This document shows positions 33,657 to 44,149 of a DNA stretch of 64,000 nucleotides, piece after piece. Position 1 is the first letter of the stretch. Each line of letters begins with the position of its first letter. The DNA is from Anabaena minutissima FACHB-250 (lineage in GTDB: Bacteria; Cyanobacteriota; Cyanobacteriia; Cyanobacteriales; Nostocaceae): NCBI RefSeq assembly GCF_014697125.1, contig NZ_JACJRG010000012.1, forward strand, positions 123,807-187,806, given 5' to 3'. The notes under the pieces are model-generated. The model was given only the letters and a program-made list of their open reading frames with translations, did not search any database and was not told the DNA's origin. Made by a program: the position numbers and the translations under genes.

Positions 33657-34790
33657 ATGGCTCAAACTGTGACCCAGCACCAGAGAGGAATCGTGGCTTT
33701 TCAGCCGCTTGATGTGGAACTGCGGAATGTGTTCAAGTTTTTCAACCAAGAACCGGCAGTACATGGAATCGATTTGGATATTAGACAGGGGGAGTTTTTT
33801 AGTATTTTGGGGCCTTCTGGTTGTGGAAAAACTACTACACTGCGTCTCATTGCTGGGTTTGAACAGGTTGATGCGGGTAAGTTATTAATTCAGGGTCAGT
33901 CTATGACTGATGTACCACCTTACCGTCGCCCCGTGAATACAGTATTTCAAAGCTATGCTTTATTTAACCACTTAAATGTGTGGAATAACATCGCCTTTGG
34001 ACTACGCCTCAAAAAAGAGAACCTCAGTAAAGCCGAAATTGAAAGTCGAGTTAACGAAGCTTTAAAGCTGGTGAAAATGGAAAGTTTGCGATCGCGTTTT
34101 CCGCATCAACTCTCTGGAGGTCAGCAGCAAAGGGTAGCATTAGCTAGGGCTTTAGTTAATCGTCCGGCTGTGTTGCTGTTAGATGAACCATTGGGGGCGT
34201 TAGATTTAAAACTGCGTAAAGAAATGCAGGTTGAGTTATCTAATTTACACAAAGACCTAGGATTAACCTTTGTCATGGTGACGCACGACCAAGAGGAGGC
34301 GTTATCATTAAGCGATCGCATCGCCGTGATGAATCAAGGCAAAATCGAGCAAAATGGGACTCCTATCGAAATTTACGAACGTCCCAAGACATCTTTTGTC
34401 GCAGATTTTATCGGTGATACAAATTTATTTAGCGGTGAAATCACAGCCGTAGAAGCGTCACTGGTGCAAGTTGTGACAAAAACGGGATTCACTATTGTCA
34501 TAAATCGCACTGAAGACACCCCAACGGAATTATTAAAAGCTGTAGTAGTAAGTGTACGTCCAGAAAAAATCCAGCTTTCCTTATATCAGCCAACTCTAGT
34601 TAACAACTGCTTTGAGGGAAGGCTAGTAAATATCATGTATTTAGGAACTCACGTTAATTATGTTGTGGAATTAATTAACGGTATCAGCATTAATGTTTTA
34701 CAACCTAACACCTTTGGTAACTTACCAGACCGAGACACCCCCATTTACGCTTGGTGGGGAGAAGATGATTGTTTAGCGATTGATTCTTAA
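33657..34790 (+). CDS. potA: Spermidine/putrescine ABC transporter ATPase PotA
   Basis: A 377-residue ABC ATPase of the polyamine class. Walker A is GPSGCGKTT (about 54-62), the Q-loop FQSYALF, the signature LSGGQQQR, Walker [13 protein letters not shown], and the switch His in [11 protein letters not shown]. The C-terminal TOBE domain (about 260-377, e.g. [11 protein letters not shown]) is present. It powers uptake of polyamines. The substrate-binding gene follows after three bases, confirming an operon with potD and potB. Confidence 0.9.
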   Translation: MAQTVTQHQRGIVAFQPLDVELRNVFKFFNQEPAVHGIDLDIRQGEFFSILGPSGCGKTTTLRLIAGFEQVDAGKLLIQGQSMTDVPPYRRPVNTVFQSYALFNHLNVWNNIAFGLRLKKENLSKAEIESRVNEALKLVKMESLRSRFPHQLSGGQQQRVALARALVNRPAVLLLDEPLGALDLKLRKEMQVELSNLHKDLGLTFVMVTHDQEEALSLSDRIAVMNQGKIEQNGTPIEIYERPKTSFVADFIGDTNLFSGEITAVEASLVQVVTKTGFTIVINRTEDTPTELLKAVVVSVRPEKIQLSLYQPTLVNNCFEGRLVNIMYLGTHVNYVVELINGISINVLQPNTFGNLPDRDTPIYAWWGEDDCLAIDS

Positions 34791-34793
34791 CTA

Positions 34794-35876
34794 ATGACTA
34801 ACAGACGCAATTTTTTACAAGGAGTAATAGCACTTTCCACTTTATCTTTAGCTGGTTGTGGCTGGAGATTGGCTGATGTGCGGGCTTCTACTAGTTCTGG
34901 GCGCACTGACCAATTATATCTATATACTTGGACGCAATATTCTGATAAAGAACTATTGCAAGCTTTCAGTACCCAAACTGGAATGAAGGTGTTGGTAGAT
35001 CCGTATGATTCTAATGAAGTAATGTTAGCTAAACTATTAGCTGGAGGTGGTGGTACTTATAGCCTGATTTACCCATCTGATTATATGGTAGAGAAGATGG
35101 TAGAAAAAAATTTATTAATAGAATTACAAAACGATCGCCTGATTGGTTTAGATAATTTATTTCCTCAGTTTCAAAATCCCAGTTACGACCCCAAAAACAG
35201 CTACAGTATCCCCTTCAATTGGGGAACAACTGGGTTAATTTATAACTCCGAAGTTCTGAAACAAGCACCTGAAGATTGGGATTATATGTGGCGAAATAAA
35301 GCCTTACTCAATAAGCGTATGACATTATTAAATGATGTGCGGGAAGTTATGGGTGCAGTATTGCGAATGTTGGGTTACTCCTACAATTCACAAAATGAAA
35401 CCCAAATTGAAGAAGCTTATGAAAAATTAACAGAATTAAAGCCTGCGATCGCAGCATTTGATACTGATGCTTGGCAAAATCAGATGTTAGCAGGTGATTT
35501 GGTTTTAGCAATGTGTTATTCTGCCGATGCAATCAGAGTCAGCAAGGAAAACCCTAAGCTAAAATATGTAATTCCTCGCAGTGGCTCTTCACTATGGACT
35601 GACACAATGGTAATTCCTAAATCAGCACCAAATATAGAAGGTGCTTATGCTTGGATTAACTTTATTTTACAACCAGAAATAGCTGCAACCATTAGCAAAA
35701 GATTAAAAATTGCTACACCCAACGCTGGAGGATTTGAACTATTACCCAATGACATTAAGAATAATGTTAATTTGTTTCCTCCAGATACGCTTTTAGAAAA
35801 GTGCGAACGCATTAGTCCTTTGGGACAATTTGAAGAAATTTATGAGCGATATTGGACTCAATTAACTAGTAGTTAA
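34794..35876 (+). CDS. potD: Polyamine-binding lipoprotein PotD
   Basis: A 360-residue substrate-binding protein of the PotD/PotF class. MTNRRNFLQGVIALSTLSLA then GCG is a twin-arginine-like lipoprotein leader with the lipid Cys at about residue 22. YLYTWTQYSDKELLQAFSTQ and YPSDYMVEKMVEKNLL are the family's N-domain marks, and NWGTTGLIYN, RMTLLNDVREVMGAVLRMLG and AMCYSADAI are the C-domain and ligand-site marks. It captures spermidine or putrescine and delivers it to PotB. The gene begins three bases after potA. Confidence 0.88.
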   Translation: MTNRRNFLQGVIALSTLSLAGCGWRLADVRASTSSGRTDQLYLYTWTQYSDKELLQAFSTQTGMKVLVDPYDSNEVMLAKLLAGGGGTYSLIYPSDYMVEKMVEKNLLIELQNDRLIGLDNLFPQFQNPSYDPKNSYSIPFNWGTTGLIYNSEVLKQAPEDWDYMWRNKALLNKRMTLLNDVREVMGAVLRMLGYSYNSQNETQIEEAYEKLTELKPAIAAFDTDAWQNQMLAGDLVLAMCYSADAIRVSKENPKLKYVIPRSGSSLWTDTMVIPKSAPNIEGAYAWINFILQPEIAATISKRLKIATPNAGGFELLPNDIKNNVNLFPPDTLLEKCERISPLGQFEEIYERYWTQLTSS

Positions 35877-35884
35877 AATAATTT

Positions 35885-35943
35885 GTAATGGGTTGCACCC
35901 CGCTACGCTCTAAGCGCAGCTATGCCGCAGGCTTTACGTAATT
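35885..35943 (+). repeat. Dispersed 59-base repeat between potD and potB
   Basis: The unit starts GTAATGGGTTGCACCCCGCT and runs through CTAAGCGCAGCTATGCCGCA to GGCTTTACGTAATT. An inverted copy with two or three mismatches lies at 61166-61224. A partial copy (GCGTAAAGCCTGCGGCATAGC) is at 33356. It sits inside the pot operon, so it is transcribed with it. Confidence 0.75.
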
Positions 35944-35965
35944 CGTAATTTATCAAATAAGATTT

Positions 35966-36853
35966 GTGTCTACTGAAATTCGTAATCTTGAAAACCTAGA
36001 ATTAAATCGGGGGCGATTTAATTGGTTACAACCTTTAACATTACTTGCACCTGCTGGTGTTTGGTTACTGTTGTTGCTGGTGCTACCAACACTAATCATT
36101 TTTCAATTAAGTTTAGTCCCGGATATTCGACCAGGAGATATAGTTAACCCTAGAGGATTTGATAACTATATCCGTATATTTGATCCTCTATACTTGAAAG
36201 TAATTGTGCGATCGCTATGGTTAGCAGCTAGCACGACAATCATGTGTTTAATTCTCGGTTTCCCCGTTGCATATTGGATTGCTCAAATCGCACCGCAACG
36301 TTGGCGTAATTTGCTGGTGTTGGGTTTTGTTTTACCTTTGTGGACTTCTTCTCTACTGCGTTCCTACGCTTGGATTACGATTTTGCGCCGCACAGGTTTA
36401 TTAAACAGTCTGCTAACTAGTCTAGGCTTACCTACTCTACAATTACTCAACAGCGTGCCGGCTGTATTGATTGGTATGAGCTACAGCTTGTTACCCTATA
36501 TGGTTTTGATTTTATATGCTTCCCTAGAAAAGTTAGATCGGCGTTTATTAGAAGCCGCAGCAGATTTAGGTGCAAATCCCATCCAGACTTTTTGGAAAGT
36601 GACAGTTCCGCAAATTTTGCCGGGAATTATGGCTGGTTCATTGCTGGTATTTATCACAGGATTAGGGGATTTTATTGATCCAGAATTATTGGGCGGTAGT
36701 TCTAGTATGACGGCAGCACGGTTAGTTTATAACCAATTTCTGGGAGTGACTCAAAACTGGGGGTTTGGTTCAGCTTTGAGTATGACATTAATTTTAGCCG
36801 TGAGTATTGCGATCGCTCTTCTGATTAGATTTGGTGAAACCAAACCTAAGTAA
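35966..36853 (+). CDS. potB: Polyamine ABC transporter permease PotB
   Basis: A 295-residue membrane protein with about six helices. LTLLAPAGVWLLLLLVLPTL is the first. The ABC-permease EAA loop is LLEAAADLGANPIQTFWKVT, with PQILPGIMAGSLLVF after it. It resembles PotB/PotH more than PotC. The start is GTG at 35966; no better ATG exists. It is 89 bases after potD because of the inserted repeat. A PotC-type partner is missing from the operon, and a terminator hairpin follows. Confidence 0.88.
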   Translation: MSTEIRNLENLELNRGRFNWLQPLTLLAPAGVWLLLLLVLPTLIIFQLSLVPDIRPGDIVNPRGFDNYIRIFDPLYLKVIVRSLWLAASTTIMCLILGFPVAYWIAQIAPQRWRNLLVLGFVLPLWTSSLLRSYAWITILRRTGLLNSLLTSLGLPTLQLLNSVPAVLIGMSYSLLPYMVLILYASLEKLDRRLLEAAADLGANPIQTFWKVTVPQILPGIMAGSLLVFITGLGDFIDPELLGGSSSMTAARLVYNQFLGVTQNWGFGSALSMTLILAVSIAIALLIRFGETKPK

Positions 36854-36870
36854 TAAGAGATCAAATACTC

Positions 36871-36904
36871 AGAGAGCCGATTTCTTTAAAGAAATCGGCT
36901 CTCT
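36871..36904 (+). terminator. Terminator hairpin after the pot operon
   Basis: AGAGAGCCGATTTCTTT (36871-36887) and its exact reverse complement (36888-36904) form a 17-base perfect palindrome. It lies 18 bases beyond the potB stop, between potB and the convergent pixL, so it may terminate both. Confidence 0.75.
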
Positions 36905-36931
36905 ATATTCTATTGAATTAAATTTGTTGAA

Positions 36932-39900
36932 TTACACAGTGACAAACTGGTTTAATTTCTCTTTTTCTTTATTGATTAATCGTTCAACTGTAGCTAGTAA
37001 CTCATGCTCTAAATAAGGCTTAGTTAAGTAACCTTGTGCGCCTAATTCTTGGGCAAGTTGCCGATGTTTGTCGGCATTGCGGGAAGTCAGAATGACTACA
37101 GGTAATTTCGCCAAATTTGCGTGATTTCGGATATGGTTTAATAATTCAAAGCCATTCATGCGGGGCATTTCTAAATCCGAAATCACAACTTGAATTTGAG
37201 GATACCTTTGTAACTGTTCTAAAGCTTCTATGCCATTTTGTGCTTGTATTACTTGATAACCAGATTTTTGCAAGGTTAAAGAGATAGTTTGTCGCAGACT
37301 GATCGCATCATCTACTACTAGAACTACTCTTGGGAAATTGGGGTGAGGTTCTTCTATAGAGTTTGGATTTGTAGGTTTAGAAGCAGCTAATAATGGTATT
37401 GATTTGAGCGTGGAATCTGAGACTGGCAAGGATGAATTATTCGCAGAATTAGCTTCTGGTAATGCGCCGACATCTAGTGTAGCTTGCATCTCAACAGACT
37501 GGAGAAACAAAGCTCCATCAATCACTAAGATGAGATTACCATTAGCCAAACTACTACAACCATAAATATATTTTGGTGGAGCGATCGCAGTTCCTAAAGG
37601 TCTAATTACTAGTTCTTGCTCACCAATAATTTGGTCAACTTCTAACGCAAACACGCCGTATTTGTGCCTCAGCAATAACACGGGATTATTCATGATTTCT
37701 GTGTTATGTTCAGCTAGTAAATTTCTATCGATGATATTGGGAGATAACGAACCATTATAAGATATCAAATCTGAAAGTTGATAAAGGCTAACCATAGTTT
37801 CATCATTGTCTTTATGCCAATGCAAAACTTTTTTACCTTCAAATTCTTTGATTTGTTGAGGTGTAGGAATAATAATTTTTTCGATACTATCCAATAGTAA
37901 AGCGTAAACAACACCACCAGATTGAACTAACATTAATTGGTCGGTAGTCATAGAAAAAGGAATTTTAAATATAAAATTTGTACCTTGATTGGGCTGAGAT
38001 TGCACTGAAATTGAGGCGTTAAGTGTTTGCAGTTGAGAACGCACAATATCTAATCCCATTCCCCGCCCAGAAATTTCACTCACCTGATCAACAGTGGAAA
38101 ATCCGGGTGCAAACATGACATCAAACAAATCGGATTCATCCCAATGAGCATTTCCTGGATGCAAATTTAGTTCAACAGCTTTTTTGCGAATCTTGTCTAA
38201 ATTTAATCCTTGTCCATCATCTCGGACTTCAATCACTGTTTGACTACCTTGATGGTAGGCGCAGATTTCGATGACACCTGTTTCTGCTTTACCTTGTTCC
38301 CGGCGAACTTGCGGCGGTTCAATACCGTGATCAAAAGCATTACGTACTAGTTGTAGTAGGGGATCGTAGATTTTTTCGGCGATCGCTTTATCTATTAGTA
38401 ATCCTGTACCTGTGAGTCGCAATTCCACCTGTTTTTGATAAACATTACCCAGTTGTTTAACCATCTGGGGAAAGCGATTCAATATATTACCTAGTGGTAA
38501 CATTCGGGCTTCGACTAAATTATCTAGCAGATTTAAAGCTAAACTTTGTTTTTTATCACTAATTTGGCTAGCTTGTTTTAAGAGTAAATCAATTGATTCG
38601 GTAGTCTCTTGTAATTGCAGCGTCTCTTCTATGGATTCGTGTAATGTTAAATGGAATTCTGTATAAACATCCATTTCTAATGAATCAAATTTCACAGATG
38701 CAAAATTTTGTGTATGATGTGATTTTACACTTTGCATCTGTAATGGCAAATCACGTAATTGATTTAACGTTTCTTGATGTCTGCTCAGTTGCTCAGATAG
38801 CCTCTCAATTATATCTTGAATTTGTTCATCGTTTAATGCTCGTCTTTTTTGGTAAACTAATAACTCCCCAGCCAAGTAGTTAATGCGTTGGAGTTTATCT
38901 ACATCTACACGTATAAATGAACTAGATTGGTTTCTCTTACTGTGAGAAGTTCGAGACTTTTCTTCTATTTTATTATTAACAACATCAATTACATTTTCTG
39001 CAATATCATCTGTATTTACTTGGTCAATAACAGATAAATATTTTTCAGGTTGGGCATTATCATTAATTTTATCGTCTTGTTGAATTTTATCACTGACTGA
39101 TCCATCTGCTAAATCCTGGTTGTTTTCTCCTCCCCAAATTAATTCTAAAAGGTTAGAGTCTACAGCATTATTTGTTTTTTTTATAGGTTTAATAACCAGT
39201 AATTTTTGTAGTTTTAGACTATCAGACCAATCTTTTTCTTGCGGAGTTACAGGAGGATGTTTTTTATATTCTGTAGCCAATAAGCTAATCTTGTTTTGTA
39301 GTGCTTTTATAAAAAATATACGATTATCAGTTTTTTTACGAGAATACTGAAATTTGGCAACCGCAAAAAGAATAATTAAAATCATTCCTTGACGATAAAG
39401 ACAAAGACTTTCGCTATCATCATCATTGCGGATAAATGCTAAAAATTTGTTCAACCAATTGTCAACATAATTCAAGTGATTTTCATTTTCATGATTGGAA
39501 ATTAATATATCTAGATCCATTTCTGATCCTGGAATTTCCATTTCATGATTAAACCAGCCAAATATGTAGTGAATTACTTTTAAATAAAACTTAGCAGTTT
39601 CTGGTTTAACACCCTGATTTGTATTGTTTTCTGATGGAATTAAGAATTGGTAAAACTCATTTTCTATATCTGAAAATTCAGTATAAATTAATTCCTTAGC
39701 AGGTGTTTTTATTGCTGTAGATAACTGATCTTTTGTTGTAATTATCAGGTTTAATAAAGCAGTGGAAGGGCTACCGCCACGAGTGCGATCGCCTGCTAAT
39801 ACATCTGTTTGTGCTTGCTGTAAATCAACTAGAGCAATTTCTGCAATCTGACGCACTTGACTTGGATTAGTTTTTAATGCGGCTAAAATCGCCTGAGAAA

Positions 39901-40522
39901 TTTCCTCAAAACCGGGTAAATTTAAAGATTCAGACAAACCAATAAAGACTTCAGCTTGAGAAGTCAAAAATTCAATAAATTCAATATTATCTGTTATATT
40001 GCCAATAGCATCACGAATATTTTCTAAACGTTGCTTTACTCCAGATTCAAAAATAGACTGGACAATATCAAACCCTAATTCTTGAGATGTGGGAATATAA
40101 GTATCTTTCCCGAAATGATCACCCAGTTTTGCTTGAATTTGTATGAATATTAAATTTGCTCTTTGTAAAAGTTCTTGATCATTAATTACACTATTATTTA
40201 TCTCTGAATTTAGTGCTAATTTTAAGCATTCGTAAGCTTGATATAAGAGTGTATGTAATTCAAAATCTATAAGAATATCCGGACTATATAGAGATTTAAA
40301 TATATCCTCTAGAGAATGTGATATCTTATTAATTAATTCTAGCCCAATGGTAGCAGCCCCCCCTTTAATTGTATGAGTTGCCCGCATTAAGTTATGCACT
40401 TTAGCTGTGCTATGAATTTCCGATAAACTTAACAGTTCTTGTTCAACAACTTTTAGTAATTCAGGGGCTTCTGCTAGAAAATAAATATAGCCCTGTTCAC
40501 GAATTTCAATGTCTGTAATCAT
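36932..40522 (-). CDS. pixL: PixL-type CheA/CheY hybrid histidine kinase
   Basis: A 1196-residue hybrid kinase of phototaxis clusters. The N-terminal Hpt domain has the phosphorylated His50 (MRATHTIKGGAATIG). After a long variable region come the dimerisation and catalytic domains: VRNAFDHGIEPPQVRREQG (N box, about 725), IEVRDDGQGLN (G1) and ISGRGMGLDIVRSQL (G2, about 820). A CheW-like domain covers about 870-1010. A receiver with VVLVVDDAISLRQT and the phospho-Asp in VVISDLEMPRMNG (about 1115) ends the protein. It should control pilus-driven phototaxis of hormogonia. It is last in a minus-strand row after pixJ. Confidence 0.88.
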   Translation of the reverse strand: MITDIEIREQGYIYFLAEAPELLKVVEQELLSLSEIHSTAKVHNLMRATHTIKGGAATIGLELINKISHSLEDIFKSLYSPDILIDFELHTLLYQAYECLKLALNSEINNSVINDQELLQRANLIFIQIQAKLGDHFGKDTYIPTSQELGFDIVQSIFESGVKQRLENIRDAIGNITDNIEFIEFLTSQAEVFIGLSESLNLPGFEEISQAILAALKTNPSQVRQIAEIALVDLQQAQTDVLAGDRTRGGSPSTALLNLIITTKDQLSTAIKTPAKELIYTEFSDIENEFYQFLIPSENNTNQGVKPETAKFYLKVIHYIFGWFNHEMEIPGSEMDLDILISNHENENHLNYVDNWLNKFLAFIRNDDDSESLCLYRQGMILIILFAVAKFQYSRKKTDNRIFFIKALQNKISLLATEYKKHPPVTPQEKDWSDSLKLQKLLVIKPIKKTNNAVDSNLLELIWGGENNQDLADGSVSDKIQQDDKINDNAQPEKYLSVIDQVNTDDIAENVIDVVNNKIEEKSRTSHSKRNQSSSFIRVDVDKLQRINYLAGELLVYQKRRALNDEQIQDIIERLSEQLSRHQETLNQLRDLPLQMQSVKSHHTQNFASVKFDSLEMDVYTEFHLTLHESIEETLQLQETTESIDLLLKQASQISDKKQSLALNLLDNLVEARMLPLGNILNRFPQMVKQLGNVYQKQVELRLTGTGLLIDKAIAEKIYDPLLQLVRNAFDHGIEPPQVRREQGKAETGVIEICAYHQGSQTVIEVRDDGQGLNLDKIRKKAVELNLHPGNAHWDESDLFDVMFAPGFSTVDQVSEISGRGMGLDIVRSQLQTLNASISVQSQPNQGTNFIFKIPFSMTTDQLMLVQSGGVVYALLLDSIEKIIIPTPQQIKEFEGKKVLHWHKDNDETMVSLYQLSDLISYNGSLSPNIIDRNLLAEHNTEIMNNPVLLLRHKYGVFALEVDQIIGEQELVIRPLGTAIAPPKYIYGCSSLANGNLILVIDGALFLQSVEMQATLDVGALPEANSANNSSLPVSDSTLKSIPLLAASKPTNPNSIEEPHPNFPRVVLVVDDAISLRQTISLTLQKSGYQVIQAQNGIEALEQLQRYPQIQVVISDLEMPRMNGFELLNHIRNHANLAKLPVVILTSRNADKHRQLAQELGAQGYLTKPYLEHELLATVERLINKEKEKLNQFVTV

Positions 40523-40633
40523 AATATAGGGGAGTAGGTAATGGGGAATTGGGAATGGGACATGAGGAATTGGGAATGGGTAATATTAAAAACTTTTCAC
40601 CCTCTACTCTTCCTATTCCCTATTCCCTACTAT
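40523..40633. repeat. Repeat patch between pixJ and pixL
   Basis: GGGGAATTGGGAATGGGACA and GAGGAATTGGGAATGGGTAA on one side face CTATTCCCTATTCCCTA on the other, so the strands can pair as an imperfect stem. STRR-like; it could affect the RNA between the two genes. Confidence 0.5.
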
Positions 40634-43600
40634 TTAACTCACTTTAAACTTACTAGCGGTTGTTAATAAATCTTGTGCCATATTCGATAAATCCTGAAAT
40701 ACAGCAGCAATTTCTTGGGATTCGCCAAAAGTTTTGTTAGCAATTTCTGCTACATCTTTCATGGAATTAGTGACAGTTACCGATTGCCCCATTTGCTTTT
40801 GTGTCGCATCAGTAATCTGGTGAATTAATTGACTAATTTCCGCAGTTGCAGAAACGATCGCATTTAAGTTTTGCCTAGTTTGATTGACAAAGTTTGTGCC
40901 TTCTACTACCTGCTGAATCCCAGCTTCCATTGCTACCGCCACTTCTCCAGTTTCCTCTTGAATCTCCTGGACTAATTTTTCAATTTCAATGGTGGCGGCA
41001 GCTGATTGGCGAGACAAGGAACGGACTTCATCGGCTACCACTGCGAAGCCTTTACCGTATTCCCCGGCGCGTGTGGCTTCAATGGCAGCATTCAAAGCTA
41101 GTACGTTTGTCTGAGTTGCAAAGTTGCTAATCAAATTCACTACTTTAGAAATTTTCTGGGAAGACTCACCTAGGCGTTTAATCTTTTTGCTGGTTTGAGC
41201 TACAGTTTCACGAATTGCTTGGATGGCTTGCACTGTCTGGTTCATGGCTGCATCACCAGACTCAACAGTTTGGTTGGCTTGTTTAACTGCTACTTGCACT
41301 AACTCTGCACTAGTTACCACGGCTTGGGTAGCATTGAGCATCTGTTGAATCTCACTCAAAGCCAGATTAATTTCGTCAGACTGTTGTTGGGCTAAATTAT
41401 TCAACCCTGCTAGGGAAGTATTACTTGTACTAGAAGTTTGGGCAACTTTGCCAGCAGATGTCTGTACTTGCAGTACGATTTGCCGCAGTGCTTGTAGGGT
41501 ATTGTTGTAAGCATCAGCGATTGTGCCTAATTCATCTTCTGTAATGGGCGCACGTACTGTTAAATCACCGTTGAGAGCCGGTCTGACGGCCATCAGTAGT
41601 TGAATAGAACGCTGTTGCAGTAATTCCTTGGCTGCTTTATCCCGTGCGGCTGCTTCTGCAAGTTGGGTAGATTGCGTCTGGAGTTTTTGCAAGTATTCGG
41701 TTTGTTGTAATGCTAGTCCTAGTTGGTCGCCAATTCTGGCTAACAAGGTAACTTGTGATTCTTCCCAATCACGGGGAGCAGAATTTTGATAGGCTGCCAA
41801 TAGTCCCCATAATTTTTCACCAAAGAAAATAGGAACGATGACATGAGATTTGACTTCAAACTGCTCTAAAATCTCCAAGTGACAGGCAGCATAACCAGCT
41901 TGATAGATATCATTAACAACACAGTTTTCACCTTTAATAAATCGACCCCCTTGAGTTTCTTGGATGCAGGTATCTTCCCAAACTGTTTGGTTATCGGGGC
42001 TAACTAATTTGACCCAATTATGACCAACCGACTCAGCGACAAATACCCCACCCCAATCTGGATTGAAGCGATAAATAACAACGCGATCGCATTTCAATAA
42101 TTGCCGGACTTCTTGGGTACTAATCTTGAAAATTTCTTCTAAATCTAAAGCTTGGCGGATACGGTTGACTATTTTAGTAAAGGCTTTTTCTTGTTCGGCA
42201 ATCTGAGTTAATTTTTCAGTTTTGATTTGCACTTCTTCTAGATAGTCTAACTGTGATTTAGCTAGGCTAAATTGTCCAGCAATTTGAGTTAGAAAATCAA
42301 CTTCCCATGATTGCCATACACGAGATCCAGAGTTTTGATAAACTGCTAATAAGCCCCATAATTTTTCGTCGAAAAAGATGGGTACTATGATGTAAGCTTT
42401 GGCTTGAAATGTTTCCAATATGTCAATATGACAAGAATTAAAACCTGCTTTATAGATGTCATTGACGATGGAGTGTTCCCCCCTAACATATCGACCTCCG
42501 TGATTATCTTGGAGATTGGTATCGTTGAGAACAGTTTTGAGATCAGACCCGACTAATTTTGTCCAACCTTGACCAACTGATTCAGCCACAAACAAACCAC
42601 CCCAGTCTGGCGTAAACTGATAAACAACTACGCGATCGCATCTTAGGGACTGGCGGACTTCTTGGGTAGTAGCTCTAAAGATACTATCTACATCTTGGGC
42701 TTGACGAATGCGGTTAACTATCTTGGTGAAGGCTTTTTCTTTTTCCGCAATTTGCATCAGTTGTTCAGATTGCATCCGCATCTTTTCTAAGTATTCTGCA
42801 TGAGCAATGGCAACACCAAATTGCAAGCCAATCTGACTCAAAAAGTCAACTTCCCAGGATTGCCACTCACGAGAACCAGAGTTTTGATAAGCTGCCAATA
42901 AACCCCATAAATTTTCCCCGGTAAATACAGGAACGATCATATAAGCTTTGGCTTCAAATCGTTCTAAAATCTCTAAATGACAGGGAGCATGAGTGGTTTT
43001 GTATATATCGTTAACTACAAAGTTTTCTTGATTGCGGTAACGTCCTCCTTGTGTTTCTTGGAGGTAGCTATCTTCCCAAGTTGTTTTAATCCCTGGCCCT
43101 ACTAGTTTTACCCAACCATGACCTACAGATTCAGCCACAAATTCCCCACCCCAGTCAGGGTAGAAGCGGTAAAGACCTACGCGATCGCATTTCAATAATT
43201 GGCGGACTTCTTGAGTAGTGGTTTGAAATATTTTATCAATGTTTGATGTCCGCAAAATCTTATCGATGACCTTGCCTAATGATTGTTTAGACTGGGTATG
43301 TAGTTGCAATTCTCGATGAAATTCAAATGTCTGCAACTTGTAGGTTAATTCTGTTATAACTTGAGATAGCAAGGTGATTTCTGCTTCTTGCCATTGCCTA
43401 GAATAAGTACAACTATTAACAGCGAGTAGTCCCCAAACTTTACCAGCGACGATAATAGGTAAACTTAAACTATCTCTAATTTGAAATTTATCTAACAGTT
43501 GTTTTTGATAGGGAGTTAGTTGTACTTGATTAACATCCTCAATTGCTACGGGTTCTACATAGTCATAATTGGTATGTAAACCAAACATAATACCTGGAAG

Positions 43601-43936
43601 AATTTCACCCAAAGTAGGAGTCCAACCCAAGTTTCTCGATTCTGCCAAAACTATGCCAGCATCGGCAGAGTTAAATTGATAAATTAAGGCGCGATCGCAG
43701 CTAATTTTCTCTCTAACTTTCGCAACAGTTACCTTTAATACTGTATCTAGATTAGATGCTTGCCGGATATGAGTGATAATATCCTGTAGCTGTAGCCGCC
43801 AAGCTTTAAATTCCTGCCCGATCGTATCAGATATTTCCTGATTATCTAAATCAACATTTTCTTTTGTATTTTCTATTGATTCTACTTTAGTTACTGAAGG
43901 CTCATTCCCATGATTTTTATGATACGTTATCGCCAT
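40634..43936 (-). CDS. pixJ: PixJ-type phototaxis receptor, four GAF domains plus MCP domain
   Basis: A 1100-residue receptor. GAF1 (about 60-200) lacks the bilin cysteine. GAF2 (231-382), GAF3 (413-565) and GAF4 (597-748) carry the cyanobacteriochrome Cys-His pair at C319-H320, C502-H503 and C685-H686, so three domains may bind bilin covalently. HAMP-like sequence is at about 770-830. The methyl-accepting domain is near 860-1090, with hairpin tip GKGFAVVADEVRSLSRQSAA. No clear membrane helix is visible. It is the photosensor of the pix cluster, feeding PixI and PixL. GAF4 also has an extra cysteine in DTCI (657), at the position of the second cysteine of dual-cysteine photoreceptors. Confidence 0.88.
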   Translation of the reverse strand: MAITYHKNHGNEPSVTKVESIENTKENVDLDNQEISDTIGQEFKAWRLQLQDIITHIRQASNLDTVLKVTVAKVREKISCDRALIYQFNSADAGIVLAESRNLGWTPTLGEILPGIMFGLHTNYDYVEPVAIEDVNQVQLTPYQKQLLDKFQIRDSLSLPIIVAGKVWGLLAVNSCTYSRQWQEAEITLLSQVITELTYKLQTFEFHRELQLHTQSKQSLGKVIDKILRTSNIDKIFQTTTQEVRQLLKCDRVGLYRFYPDWGGEFVAESVGHGWVKLVGPGIKTTWEDSYLQETQGGRYRNQENFVVNDIYKTTHAPCHLEILERFEAKAYMIVPVFTGENLWGLLAAYQNSGSREWQSWEVDFLSQIGLQFGVAIAHAEYLEKMRMQSEQLMQIAEKEKAFTKIVNRIRQAQDVDSIFRATTQEVRQSLRCDRVVVYQFTPDWGGLFVAESVGQGWTKLVGSDLKTVLNDTNLQDNHGGRYVRGEHSIVNDIYKAGFNSCHIDILETFQAKAYIIVPIFFDEKLWGLLAVYQNSGSRVWQSWEVDFLTQIAGQFSLAKSQLDYLEEVQIKTEKLTQIAEQEKAFTKIVNRIRQALDLEEIFKISTQEVRQLLKCDRVVIYRFNPDWGGVFVAESVGHNWVKLVSPDNQTVWEDTCIQETQGGRFIKGENCVVNDIYQAGYAACHLEILEQFEVKSHVIVPIFFGEKLWGLLAAYQNSAPRDWEESQVTLLARIGDQLGLALQQTEYLQKLQTQSTQLAEAAARDKAAKELLQQRSIQLLMAVRPALNGDLTVRAPITEDELGTIADAYNNTLQALRQIVLQVQTSAGKVAQTSSTSNTSLAGLNNLAQQQSDEINLALSEIQQMLNATQAVVTSAELVQVAVKQANQTVESGDAAMNQTVQAIQAIRETVAQTSKKIKRLGESSQKISKVVNLISNFATQTNVLALNAAIEATRAGEYGKGFAVVADEVRSLSRQSAAATIEIEKLVQEIQEETGEVAVAMEAGIQQVVEGTNFVNQTRQNLNAIVSATAEISQLIHQITDATQKQMGQSVTVTNSMKDVAEIANKTFGESQEIAAVFQDLSNMAQDLLTTASKFKVS

Positions 43937-44149
43937 TTTTTAACCTCAAATAAACTATGAATTTAATAAATTATTATGGACTGAATTATACAAGCCATTC
44001 CGCAATTTCCGAATGATAACCCAGCCTCCATCCTCAATCCCTAGGAGTTCTTCACTGTGTACAGTTAGCGCGTAGATTGCTTTGCTACCGCGAACAACCT
44101 AGGAGTACAAGTTTGACTTTTAACTTGATTTGTTGCTATTCCCTTGTAT

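Noticed and set aside
36871..36904. Possible CRISPR-like or integration palindrome after potB
   Set aside because: It is a single perfect hairpin 18 bases after a stop codon, which fits a terminator; there is no repeat-spacer structure anywhere in the window.
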